Source: RGIG1993 sp964564225 (lineage in GTDB: Bacteria > Bacillota > Clostridia > Oscillospirales > CAG-272). Taken from it: 14,657 nt of DNA. The first letter of the stretch is position 1. The number at the start of each line of letters is the position of its first letter. The notes beneath the pieces are model-generated. The model was not told the DNA's origin. It made no database searches and was given only the letters and a program-made list of their open reading frames with translations. The DNA lies in assembly GCA_964564225.1 (NCBI GenBank), contig CAZMAF010000042.1:1-14657 (forward strand). The letters are read 5' to 3'. Position numbers and translations under genes: made by a program. Positions 1 through 7,620 of this stretch are shown in pieces.

Positions 1-1146
1 TATACAGCGAAGGGTTGAATGCGTATGGGCTTACGTTGGTATATGACACCACGGGCTTTGAACCGGACGGCGGAGCGTATACAGCAAGCAGTTTTTCGGG
101 TTTTAGCTTAAACGGTGAGGATATCGGCGTGGCGTTGTGGGGTGAAAGCCAAGTATTGCTTTGGTTGGCAGCGGATAAATGCGTTGCTGGCTACAACGGA
201 TATTCGCATCCAACGATTGTAATTGAAAAAGGTGCAAAGGTTACAAATACCGCAGGTGAAGAATTTACTTTGGGCGGTATTACGGCATATTTGGTGGACG
301 GCGCATGGACGACGACGAAACCCGACGGATATGAGATTATGGATACGACGAATTATGCTCCTAATTTTGTTTCGCTTGGCGAATTAAATCACATATACAG
401 CGAAGGGTTGAATGCGTACGGACTTACGCTGGTATACGATACGACGGGTTTTGAACCGGACGGCGGAGCGTATACGGCAAGTGCGCATTCCGGTTTTAGT
501 TTAAACGGCGCACACATCGGTGTGGCATTGTGGGGCAAAAACCAAGTATTGCTTTGGATGCCTGCGGATAAATGCGTTAGCGGCTACAACGGATATTCGC
601 ATCCGACGATTGTAATTGAAGAAGGCGCGAAGGTTACAAACACCGCAGGAAAGGAATTTACCTTGGGCGGCGTTACGGCATATTTGGTGGATGGCGTATG
701 GACGACTGAACAGCCTGCGGATTATGAAGTAATTTTACCCGAACCTTTGCCGTATAGTGGTATCGCGGGTGGTTGGAATAATTTGGTCGTTGCAGGTGCG
801 TCTAATACGATTTTGTGCTTTGGTGAACATCTTAAGGATTATCTTGGGGATTCGGCAAATGCATCCAATCTTGCAAACCCCTCTTTAAATGCTCCGATTT
901 CAACAAGGTTGACTATTAACGGCAAGACGATAGGTGAATTGTACACGAAAGACAACAGTGTGCAGGTAAATTATGCGCACGGTTATAACTACCTTTATAT
1001 CAGCATTCCCGAATATATGTTGGTGACAGAGGGCAACGGCTGTACGACATTGCATATTGCAGACCGTACGCAATTCCTTAATGCGTTATTACCAGAGGTT
1101 ACTCTGTATCTTTATAAAGGGGCATGGACTACGGAAAAACCCGATA
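1..1146 (+). repeat. Tandem protein-coding repeats, 393-bp unit plus a divergent third copy
   Basis: The sequence at position 1 recurs at 394, giving a period of 393 bp or 131 codons with the frame kept. Copy 2 is close to copy 1 until about 738: a hand comparison finds roughly 19 changed residues over about 110. A third module (about 739-1146) is much more diverged but keeps the L-x-I-N-G-x-x-I-G core and the closing W-T-T-E-K-P, which matches WTTTKP and WTTEQP in copies 1 and 2. The array probably continues upstream of the window, because the window opens exactly in a repeat junction. The unit is an unrecognised all-beta module. Confidence 0.9.
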
Positions 1147-2513
1147 CGTTAGAGACGGAAGACGCGGAATATACAACAGTTTCGGATTTATTCGGTGATT
1201 CGGAAAAAATATTAAACGGCGCAGAAGTTTTGGAAAGCACGGTTTCTGCAAGCGATAGCGTTGTTTACAGTTTCTTGCTTAAAAATGATAGCATTGACAA
1301 TACTGTGATGTTCTCAACGCATTACACGACGGAATTTGACGGTATTAAAGTAGTGTTTATCGGCGATGCTTTGACGGGGGACGAAAGAGTTCTTTTGTTT
1401 GTGAACGGTCAAGAAGTTGGCAACGCGTCCTATTTGTGGACGGCAAACGAATGGTTTGCTGTTCGTATTGCGGTTGACGTAGCAGAAACGATTTCCGTAA
1501 GCGTTGCAGTCGACGGAATTTATCTTATCAAAGCGACAGACATTTCTAACGACGCTTTAGGCACGAAAATCGGTGTTCAAAATGAAACTGGAAATAATGC
1601 GTTTGCTGACTATAAAGTAGGAGATATTAAGAAACCTATTCTTTATTGGCAAGGTAAAGACGTATATCGTTATGAAGTGAACGCAGAGAAGCCTGCGGAC
1701 AGTGTATTCCAAGCCGTAATCGACGTTATGGACAACAAAGACGGTGTGGTTGATGAAAGTACTGTTCAAGTCCTTTGGCAGGATGGGGCTGTAACGGACG
1801 GGAAACTGAACGAAGGAACTTGGACTGTAACTCTTTCTGCTTTCGATGCGGCGGGTAATATTGCACAGTATATCGTAACTATCGTTGTAGAAGATACGGA
1901 CAAAGTAACGGTTACCTTTGACGGTGTAGAAACGGATACGATTTATCATATCGGCGATTTGTTGGCAGAGCCCGAAACGCCCGTTCAAGAAGGATATACT
2001 TTTGAAGGTTGGTTCGTTGGCGATGTTAAATGGGATTTCGTAAACGATGTTATAGTAGGCGATTTGGCATTAACTTCTAAATTTGTTAAAGTAGAAACAA
2101 CTTACACTGTTGTTCTTACCAGTGAGGGCTTGGAAGAAAACTACGTATACACGTTTGAGCTTGCCAACGGGGCGGTTTTAGACCAAACCATACTTATCCG
2201 TGACGGATATACTTATCAATTGTACGTAGGCGATACCGAAGTACAAACAATTACGGTAGAAGCTTCCGCAAACTATATTGTAAAATACACGAAAGTTGTC
2301 GATGAACCGATTACGCCTCCCGACGACTCATCCAACAATTCTTCCGATGATACTTCGGATAACACAAATAGCGGAGAAGACAGCGTAAGCGGTTCGGATA
2401 CGGTTGCAGGCGGTTGCGGCGGTTGTTCCGGCGTGGTATGGTTTGGCGGTATCGGTTTGACGTTATTACTTTCGTCTGCCGTATTGATGATGAAAAAGAG
2501 AAAGGAGGATTGA
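1..2513 (+). CDS. Large modular cell-surface protein, 5'-truncated by window edge
   Basis: Partial gene; the first complete codon is at 3, in frame with the rest. The residues before the TTG at 15 (YSEG) match those before the second repeat copy, so the TTG is internal and the true start lies upstream. Order seen: two near-identical 131-residue modules (1-393 and from 394), a divergent third module ending near 1146, a LamG/ConA-like beta-sandwich region (about 1146-1635), an Ig-like module with the DAAGN signature (about 1636-1905), an InlB/Listeria-Bacteroides-type repeat with EGYTFEGWF (about 1905-2097), another small beta module, a Ser/Asp/Asn-rich wall-spanning linker (about 2300-2400), and a GGCGGCSG/TM/KKRKED tail. 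No catalytic motif is seen. The role is probably surface binding or adhesion, perhaps of a glycan, given the sugar importer and glycosidases downstream. The gene ends 4 nt before the phosphatase gene, so the two are probably co-transcribed. Confidence 0.85.
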   Translation, partial: YSEGLNAYGLTLVYDTTGFEPDGGAYTASSFSGFSLNGEDIGVALWGESQVLLWLAADKCVAGYNGYSHPTIVIEKGAKVTNTAGEEFTLGGITAYLVDGAWTTTKPDGYEIMDTTNYAPNFVSLGELNHIYSEGLNAYGLTLVYDTTGFEPDGGAYTASAHSGFSLNGAHIGVALWGKNQVLLWMPADKCVSGYNGYSHPTIVIEEGAKVTNTAGKEFTLGGVTAYLVDGVWTTEQPADYEVILPEPLPYSGIAGGWNNLVVAGASNTILCFGEHLKDYLGDSANASNLANPSLNAPISTRLTINGKTIGELYTKDNSVQVNYAHGYNYLYISIPEYMLVTEGNGCTTLHIADRTQFLNALLPEVTLYLYKGAWTTEKPDTLETEDAEYTTVSDLFGDSEKILNGAEVLESTVSASDSVVYSFLLKNDSIDNTVMFSTHYTTEFDGIKVVFIGDALTGDERVLLFVNGQEVGNASYLWTANEWFAVRIAVDVAETISVSVAVDGIYLIKATDISNDALGTKIGVQNETGNNAFADYKVGDIKKPILYWQGKDVYRYEVNAEKPADSVFQAVIDVMDNKDGVVDESTVQVLWQDGAVTDGKLNEGTWTVTLSAFDAAGNIAQYIVTIVVEDTDKVTVTFDGVETDTIYHIGDLLAEPETPVQEGYTFEGWFVGDVKWDFVNDVIVGDLALTSKFVKVETTYTVVLTSEGLEENYVYTFELANGAVLDQTILIRDGYTYQLYVGDTEVQTITVEASANYIVKYTKVVDEPITPPDDSSNNSSDDTSDNTNSGEDSVSGSDTVAGGCGGCSGVVWFGGIGLTLLLSSAVLMMKKRKED
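2403..2513 (+). other. Cys-containing C-terminal sorting/anchor signal (gene 1)
   Basis: The last residues read GGCGGCSG (Cys codons at 2415 and 2424), then about 20 hydrophobic residues, then KKRKED. This is the three-part layout of C-terminal sorting signals: short motif, membrane helix, basic tail. It has no LPXTG. The Gly-Cys motif resembles the MYXO-CTERM, Synergist-CTERM and JDVT-CTERM classes, which are associated with CPBP-family intramembrane proteases. The assignment to that general type is inference; a similar tail ends the gene at 7621-10278. Confidence 0.65.
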
Positions 2514-2517
2514 TGGT

Positions 2518-4215
2518 ATGAAGAAAGGATTAAAAACTTTAATCTCTATTTTATGTGTTGGAGTTGTTGCGGCTGGCGTTGTCGGCGGTGCGTTGAAAAG
2601 CACAAAAGCGATTGCGGAAAATAATCCTTTGGCGTTTTCTTCTTCAATTCGTGCGGTGACGCCCTATGAAGGCGCAACTGTTAACTTCAATACGTACGAA
2701 ATCAATGCTTGGTGGGCAAGTGATACAATAGACGTAGAGTTATTGAATGGATTGTTTGAATATACGGACGAACATAAAGAATTTTTATCTTGTGTAAATT
2801 ATGCCGATGAGGAACATATTGCGCGTTTGGTGGAAATCTACAAAGGTAACGACGCCTTTTATCCTGTGAATAACGTACTGAAATGGTCGGATGATTTAGA
2901 TAACGTTTCTTCTTATACTGTGCGCATTGCACTCGATAACAAGTTTACAAAAACCGTACAAAAAGTGGAAAATGCAGATAAAGCGGTTGGTGTGGTATTA
3001 GAAAATCCATTTATGGATACCGAATATTTCTGGCAGGTAATTGCCAACCTTGAAAACGGTGGTAAAACCTATTCTCCTATTTTCTCGTTTGAAACGGATG
3101 CGGCGGTTCGCACGGTGGAAATCGAAGGCGTTTCCAATACCCGTGATTTAGGTGGCTTTGAGACCGTGTACGGTTATGTGAAGCAAGGGCTTGTGTATCG
3201 TTCGGCTCGTTTGGAAACAATGACCGATGCCGGGAAAGCGGCGTTTAATAAACTTGGTATTAAGAGTGACCTTGACCTTCGTGGGAAAGCAGAAGCAAAT
3301 GTTTCAGCAAACAGAGAAGATCCCTTAGGGCTTGGCGAACAATATTTTGTTTTTGATACGCCTTATTATTGTGCAGGTGTAACTACCATTGAAGTAGGCA
3401 CGGGGATAAACAATCGCAATTATTTTGAAAATATTAAAAATATCATGTCTGTATTTGCGGATAAAGACAATTATCCCATTGATATGCATTGTGCCGTAGG
3501 TCGCGATAGAACGGGTACAATGGCGATGTTGCTCAAAGCGTTGCTTGGCGCAAGCGAAGAGGCTGCGAAGAAGGATTATTATACTTCCATGTTCGCAACT
3601 ACGGGGGCATGGAATAAGGGACAAACGGCGAATCAAACGGTAGTAGTTGATTATATTTTCGATTATCTTGATACCTATGCAGGCGCAACGCTTGCGGACA
3701 GAACAGCAACTTTCTTAATTGAAGCATGCGGTATGACGCAGGAACAAATCGACAATATTCGCAATATTATGGTCGGGGCGGAAGGTTACGAAGTGGAAAC
3801 GGTTAAAACTTTCGCGGACGAGGATAATTACGAGGGGTATTCGTTTGTAACCTTTAAAAAATACGGTGTAAAGACGCAAACGATTGCGGTGGCAAACGGT
3901 GAAAAAGCGGTTGCTCCTTATGCGTTGGAAAGCGGTTATGTTTGGCTCGAAAACGGCGAAACTTTTGATCTTGAAACGGTAATCACGGAAGGTATTACGC
4001 TTGTAGCGAGGAAGGCTGAATATTGCGCCGTGACGATAAATTCCGTGGCTGGCGAGGAACCCTATACCGTTCAAGCGGAAAAAGGCGAGGCGTTTGATTT
4101 TACAACGCTTGCAAAAGACGGTTATACGGCAATCGTTATGGATGAAAACGGTAAAGTGATTACAAGCTACGTTGTGGAAAAAGATTGCGTATTGAACGTT
4201 TTATACGTAAAATAA
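2518..4215 (+). CDS. Secreted tyrosine-phosphatase-family protein with InlB-like C-terminal repeats
   Basis: 565 residues. A signal peptide (residues 1-33, KKGLK then a hydrophobic core, likely cut after AIA) indicates export. Residues about 40-195 look like a fibronectin-III/Ig-type domain ending YFWQVIA...FSFETD. The catalytic domain (about 196-420) has NTRDLGG at 207-213, YRSARL near 227 and the phosphatase loop HCAVGRDRTG, with Cys325 and Arg331 (C-x5-R). The GRDRTG form is typical of the Y_phosphatase3/LipA/MptpB group of protein-tyrosine/phosphoinositide phosphatases, rather than plant-type phytases. About 140 C-terminal residues form InlB-like beta repeats with no membrane anchor. The start is supported by AAAGGAGG at 2501-2508. 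It sits between an anchored surface protein and a sugar importer. The substrate is unknown: a phosphorylated glycan, a phosphoprotein or a phosphoinositide are all possible. The fold is confident; the role is not. Confidence 0.85.
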   Translation: MKKGLKTLISILCVGVVAAGVVGGALKSTKAIAENNPLAFSSSIRAVTPYEGATVNFNTYEINAWWASDTIDVELLNGLFEYTDEHKEFLSCVNYADEEHIARLVEIYKGNDAFYPVNNVLKWSDDLDNVSSYTVRIALDNKFTKTVQKVENADKAVGVVLENPFMDTEYFWQVIANLENGGKTYSPIFSFETDAAVRTVEIEGVSNTRDLGGFETVYGYVKQGLVYRSARLETMTDAGKAAFNKLGIKSDLDLRGKAEANVSANREDPLGLGEQYFVFDTPYYCAGVTTIEVGTGINNRNYFENIKNIMSVFADKDNYPIDMHCAVGRDRTGTMAMLLKALLGASEEAAKKDYYTSMFATTGAWNKGQTANQTVVVDYIFDYLDTYAGATLADRTATFLIEACGMTQEQIDNIRNIMVGAEGYEVETVKTFADEDNYEGYSFVTFKKYGVKTQTIAVANGEKAVAPYALESGYVWLENGETFDLETVITEGITLVARKAEYCAVTINSVAGEEPYTVQAEKGEAFDFTTLAKDGYTAIVMDENGKVITSYVVEKDCVLNVLYVK

Positions 4216-4232
4216 CGGACGAGGGATAAATA

Positions 4233-5084
4233 ATGAGCAAAGCAAAGAGAGTGGCGGCGCATAAGAAATATTTGATCGTTACTTGTGTTATTTTTTGTAT
4301 ATACGCGGTAATTTTGATATTCCCAGAATTGTGGCTGCTTGTCAATTCCTTTAAGGATTACGTGGAGTTTTCAAATACACCTTGGGGCTTACCGCAAAAA
4401 ATGCAATGGAGCAATTACGCATTCATTTTTGAAAATTTCGCAATGGGCGAAGCGTTTATAAACTCCATTATATTGTGTGTGGCTTGTCCTACGGCGGGGA
4501 TCATATCGACAACGTTTGCGGCGTATGCGTTATCGAAGTTTGATTTCCGTGGCAAGAAAGTATTGTATTTTATGCATATTTTACCGATGTTGGTTTGCAT
4601 TACGGGTTCTACCTCTACGATGTATATGTTCTTCAACGATTTGGGAATATATGATACGTTTTTTTCGTTGATATGGTCGAGTGCAGGCGGTACGGGAATG
4701 AATTTCCTGCTTGTATACTCTGTGTTCAAAAACGTTTCGCGTACTTATATGGAGGCGGCAGAAATTGACGGTGCAAGTGATTTTACGGTATTTGTAAAGA
4801 TTATGTTGCCGCAAGCAATCGGCATTGTGGGAACGCTTTGGATGTTGAGCTTCATAGGTTCTTGGAATGAATATGCTTCCTATCAGCTGTTCTTACCTTC
4901 GCATCCTACGGTATCTACGGCGCTCGTATCCATTCAAACAAACGTAACGTCGGGTATTTATGCAAATCATTATCCCGAATTTTTCGCGGCGATTATGATT
5001 TCGATTATTCCCGTTATCGTAATTTTCTTGGTTTTCCAAGAACAAATTATGCAAATATCGCTCGGTGGCGGTATTAAAGGTTAA
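4233..5084 (+). CDS. Carbohydrate ABC transporter permease, MalG/UgpE type
   Basis: 283 residues, the usual length for a MalG-type permease. About six membrane helices are visible, the first near residues 13-35. The cytoplasmic ATPase-docking loop carries EAAEIDGAS at residues 174-182, followed by FVKIMLP, which fits the EAA motif of binding-protein-dependent sugar importers. It would pair with the MalF-type permease at 6632-7609 and the lipoprotein at 5109-6623 to import an oligosaccharide across the membrane. A GAGGGA ribosome binding site lies at 4221-4226, only 17 nt after the phosphatase gene, so co-transcription is likely. Having the MalG-type gene first, before the binding protein, is unusual for this family. 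Confidence 0.93.
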   Translation: MSKAKRVAAHKKYLIVTCVIFCIYAVILIFPELWLLVNSFKDYVEFSNTPWGLPQKMQWSNYAFIFENFAMGEAFINSIILCVACPTAGIISTTFAAYALSKFDFRGKKVLYFMHILPMLVCITGSTSTMYMFFNDLGIYDTFFSLIWSSAGGTGMNFLLVYSVFKNVSRTYMEAAEIDGASDFTVFVKIMLPQAIGIVGTLWMLSFIGSWNEYASYQLFLPSHPTVSTALVSIQTNVTSGIYANHYPEFFAAIMISIIPVIVIFLVFQEQIMQISLGGGIKG

Positions 5085-5108
5085 AGATTAAAGGTAAGGA
5101 GAAATATT

Positions 5109-6623
5109 ATGAATAAAAGAATTATATCTACAATGCTTGCCGCATTGACGGCGTGTTCTTGTATCGGGGTTCTTTCCGCTTGTGGCGGCGATAAAGGTGG
5201 GGCTGAAAATGAATTGACGATTCGTTATTACAACGGCGGTTACGGTGACGAATGGTTGGAAGAAGCCTTGAAGGACTTTTGTGCGACCAAGGAAGGCGTG
5301 ACCTATAAAATGATCCCCGACAACAATATTACATACCAAGCGAACTTGTATTTGACGAACAACGTGCCTGATATTATTATGTCTAACGGTAACTGGAAAG
5401 GGTATGTAAAGGACGGTTTGGTAGAAGATTTGACTTCGGTGTACGAAACGGAAGTGGAAACGTCGCAAGGGAAGAAAAAGGTCAAAGATTATATTGACGA
5501 AAACGTAATGAAGCAGTTTACGCGTCAAAAGATTTATGGACGTGGGGAATCGCTTACTTGGTGTATGCCTTGGGCTTCACAGGTGTTGTCGCTTGCTTAT
5601 AACGAAACGATTTTGCTTTCCACTACGCACCAAGAAGGCAATCCGTTTATTGTTGACGGTTTGAGCGTAGGCGCGACGTGGACGCACGAACCGTACACCG
5701 TAAATGAATTGATGGCATATCTTACCGACGTACGTATGGCGGATAACGGTATTATTCCTTGGGGGTATTCCGTTGACAATTTGAACTGGTATGATGCGCT
5801 TTTCTATGTATGGTGGGCACAACTGCAAGGTATGTACGAACCTAATCAATATATCGATGAAGGCTGTTTTTACGATTATTTCAATATGAGCAGTGTTGAT
5901 GTTGTAAAGCAAAGCGGTTATAAAGAAGCCTTGGATATCGTTCGCAAAATTATCGTTGATGATAACGGTAAGCTCTATAATTCCAACAACGATGGCAGTA
6001 TGACGAAAGAGAAGATGCAGGAAAACTTTGCAAAAGGTAACATCGCAATTTGTCTGGTTGGCGACTTCTTTGAAAAAGAATATAAAGCGTTCATGAAGGA
6101 GGGGGATATCTTTAAGTTGATGTTCGTTCCTACGGCAGACGGTGCGGAAACGAAGGACGATGGTACGGCGAAGAAATTGACCAGTGTCTTGACTGACAAC
6201 GTTATGTACGTTCCCGCAAAGGCAACCAACAAGGATTTGGCGAAAGAATTTCTTGCATTCCTTTGCAGTGAAGAACAATTGATGCAATTTACGAAGCATA
6301 CGGGTGTTGTTCGTCCTTTTGGCTACAATGCGTATGAATTAGACCAAGAGTACGCTTGGACGGATTTCCAGAAATCCACGTTTAATATTTATTACAATGC
6401 GGACGATTTCGTCATCAAATATCCTCTGACAGCAACAAAGGTATCGCCTATTTATTTGTATGAAGAAGTATCTATGTTCATGTCGGTTGATTATTCTACC
6501 GTATTTGGTGAATTTAGATCAACACCCGTAGATAAAGCGGCGGATAGAATTGTATCTCGTGTTCACACGGCACTCAAAAAGAGCTTTGACGAATGGAATG
6601 AATATTACGGCTTGGAAGCATAA
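5109..6623 (+). CDS. Sugar ABC transporter substrate-binding lipoprotein
   Basis: 504 residues with a lipoprotein signal: MNKR, a hydrophobic core, and lipobox LSAC with Cys25 as the acylation site, then a polar GGDKGG linker. The body has the layout of large cluster-B/family-1 sugar-binding proteins: an N-terminal lobe starting LTIRYYNGGYGDEW, a central stretch rich in Trp and Tyr (WYDALFYVWWAQ, about residues 226-237) that could stack on sugar rings, and a late segment EFLAFLCSEEQLMQFTKHTG typical of the family. It captures the ligand outside the membrane and delivers it to the two flanking permeases. AAGGAGA at 5096-5102 supports the start. At about 500 residues it is longer than maltose-binding-type proteins, a size often seen for oligosaccharide binders in Firmicutes. 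The exact ligand is unknown. Confidence 0.93.
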   Translation: MNKRIISTMLAALTACSCIGVLSACGGDKGGAENELTIRYYNGGYGDEWLEEALKDFCATKEGVTYKMIPDNNITYQANLYLTNNVPDIIMSNGNWKGYVKDGLVEDLTSVYETEVETSQGKKKVKDYIDENVMKQFTRQKIYGRGESLTWCMPWASQVLSLAYNETILLSTTHQEGNPFIVDGLSVGATWTHEPYTVNELMAYLTDVRMADNGIIPWGYSVDNLNWYDALFYVWWAQLQGMYEPNQYIDEGCFYDYFNMSSVDVVKQSGYKEALDIVRKIIVDDNGKLYNSNNDGSMTKEKMQENFAKGNIAICLVGDFFEKEYKAFMKEGDIFKLMFVPTADGAETKDDGTAKKLTSVLTDNVMYVPAKATNKDLAKEFLAFLCSEEQLMQFTKHTGVVRPFGYNAYELDQEYAWTDFQKSTFNIYYNADDFVIKYPLTATKVSPIYLYEEVSMFMSVDYSTVFGEFRSTPVDKAADRIVSRVHTALKKSFDEWNEYYGLEA

Positions 6624-6631
6624 ATACGAAA

Positions 6632-7609
6632 ATGGAAGGAACAAAGAATACTTTACAACTGAATAATTGCGGAATAAAAAAGAAAAAGAAAATCAACATC
6701 AAGCGAGGCATATTTTTAACGTGCTTACTTGCGTTGTCCGTTAGCCATTTCTTGATTTTTTGGGTATATATGAATTTTGAAACGGTACGGTTGACCTTTT
6801 TTGAATACGATATGTATAACGAGCTGAAATTTATCGGCTTTGAAAGATACGTTGATCTTTTTAAGGATTTTTTCATAGAAGAAAACAATCAAGGAAATTT
6901 AAATATATTTTTCAATACGTTTCGGGCGATAGTAATCAACATTATTATTTTTCCGTTGGCGCTTTATACAGCGTATTCGTTTTATAAAAAAGTTTACGGC
7001 GAAAAGTTTTTCCGAGTAATTTTCTATTTACCGTCGGTTATTTCTTTGGTTGCACTTACGATGGCATACCGCAGTATGTTCGACGGTAATATCGGAGGAC
7101 CGATAGCGGAATTATTTTCTCTTTTTGGAGCAAATACCAACGAATGGCTGGACGTAGGTTTGCCCAATAATACGCAGATTTGGACGATTATCTATGTTTT
7201 CAGCATTTTAATGGGGTTGGGGACGAACGTTATACTGATGAGCGGTGCTATGCTACGCATTCCGCAGGATATTCCCGAAGCGTTGCAAATTGACGGTTGT
7301 AGCTATTTTAAAGAAATGTTTTTCGTTACCATTCCGCTTATTATGCCAACGATTACAACCTGGGCGATTGCAATTTTTACCAGCGTATTCGGGTTTATGT
7401 TGCAGCCTATGCTAATTGCTGTATCTCCCGGTTACGAAAATAAGGTAATGACCATTCCTTGGATGATGTTCAGTATGGTACAATCGCAAGGAAAAGAAAA
7501 CTTATTGACGGCGGCGACGCTTGGTATTATGTTCTCGGTATTTATGCTGCCGTTTACGTTGGGTATTCGTTTCTTGTTAGAGAGGGTTACCCCAGACGTT
7601 GATTTTTAG
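6632..7609 (+). CDS. Carbohydrate ABC transporter permease, MalF/UgpA type
   Basis: 325 residues. A basic N-terminus (GIKKKKKINIKRG) is followed by a first membrane helix at about residues 28-48, and five more helices follow. The EAA loop is EALQIDGCS at residues 216-224 followed by FFVTIPLIMPT, matching the consensus ending I-P-x-x-x-P; Cys replaces the usual Ala after DG. It lacks the large extra periplasmic domain of enteric MalF. It is the partner of the permease at 4233-5084. The start is the weakest in the cluster: only GGAAG at 6614-6618, 13 nt from the ATG and 8 nt after the preceding stop. Translation may therefore depend on coupling to the binding-protein gene. No ATPase gene is present nearby, so a shared MsiK/MalK-like ATPase elsewhere in the genome is inferred. 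Confidence 0.92.
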   Translation: MEGTKNTLQLNNCGIKKKKKINIKRGIFLTCLLALSVSHFLIFWVYMNFETVRLTFFEYDMYNELKFIGFERYVDLFKDFFIEENNQGNLNIFFNTFRAIVINIIIFPLALYTAYSFYKKVYGEKFFRVIFYLPSVISLVALTMAYRSMFDGNIGGPIAELFSLFGANTNEWLDVGLPNNTQIWTIIYVFSILMGLGTNVILMSGAMLRIPQDIPEALQIDGCSYFKEMFFVTIPLIMPTITTWAIAIFTSVFGFMLQPMLIAVSPGYENKVMTIPWMMFSMVQSQGKENLLTAATLGIMFSVFMLPFTLGIRFLLERVTPDVDF

Positions 7610-7620
7610 GAGAAAAGATA

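Noticed and set aside
15..17. TTG as a possible start of the first gene
   Set aside because: The upstream in-frame codons match the residues preceding the second repeat copy, so the TTG is an internal Leu codon and the gene begins before the window.
5073..5098. Repeated ATTAAAGG words at the end of the MalG-type gene and before the binding-protein start
   Set aside because: Only two exact copies, short and A-rich, partly coding and partly next to a Shine-Dalgarno sequence; no dyad symmetry that would suggest an operator.
5577..6299. Long open frame on the minus strand (240 codons) opposite the binding-protein gene
   Set aside because: It lies wholly antisense to a well-supported gene, has no recognisable domain or ribosome binding site, and is composition-driven. 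The other minus-strand frames in the window are the same kind of shadow.
6675..6692. A-rich slippery-looking run near the start of the MalF-type gene
   Set aside because: It simply encodes the basic KKKKK stretch before the first membrane helix; the frame is intact and no alternative frame of value opens there.
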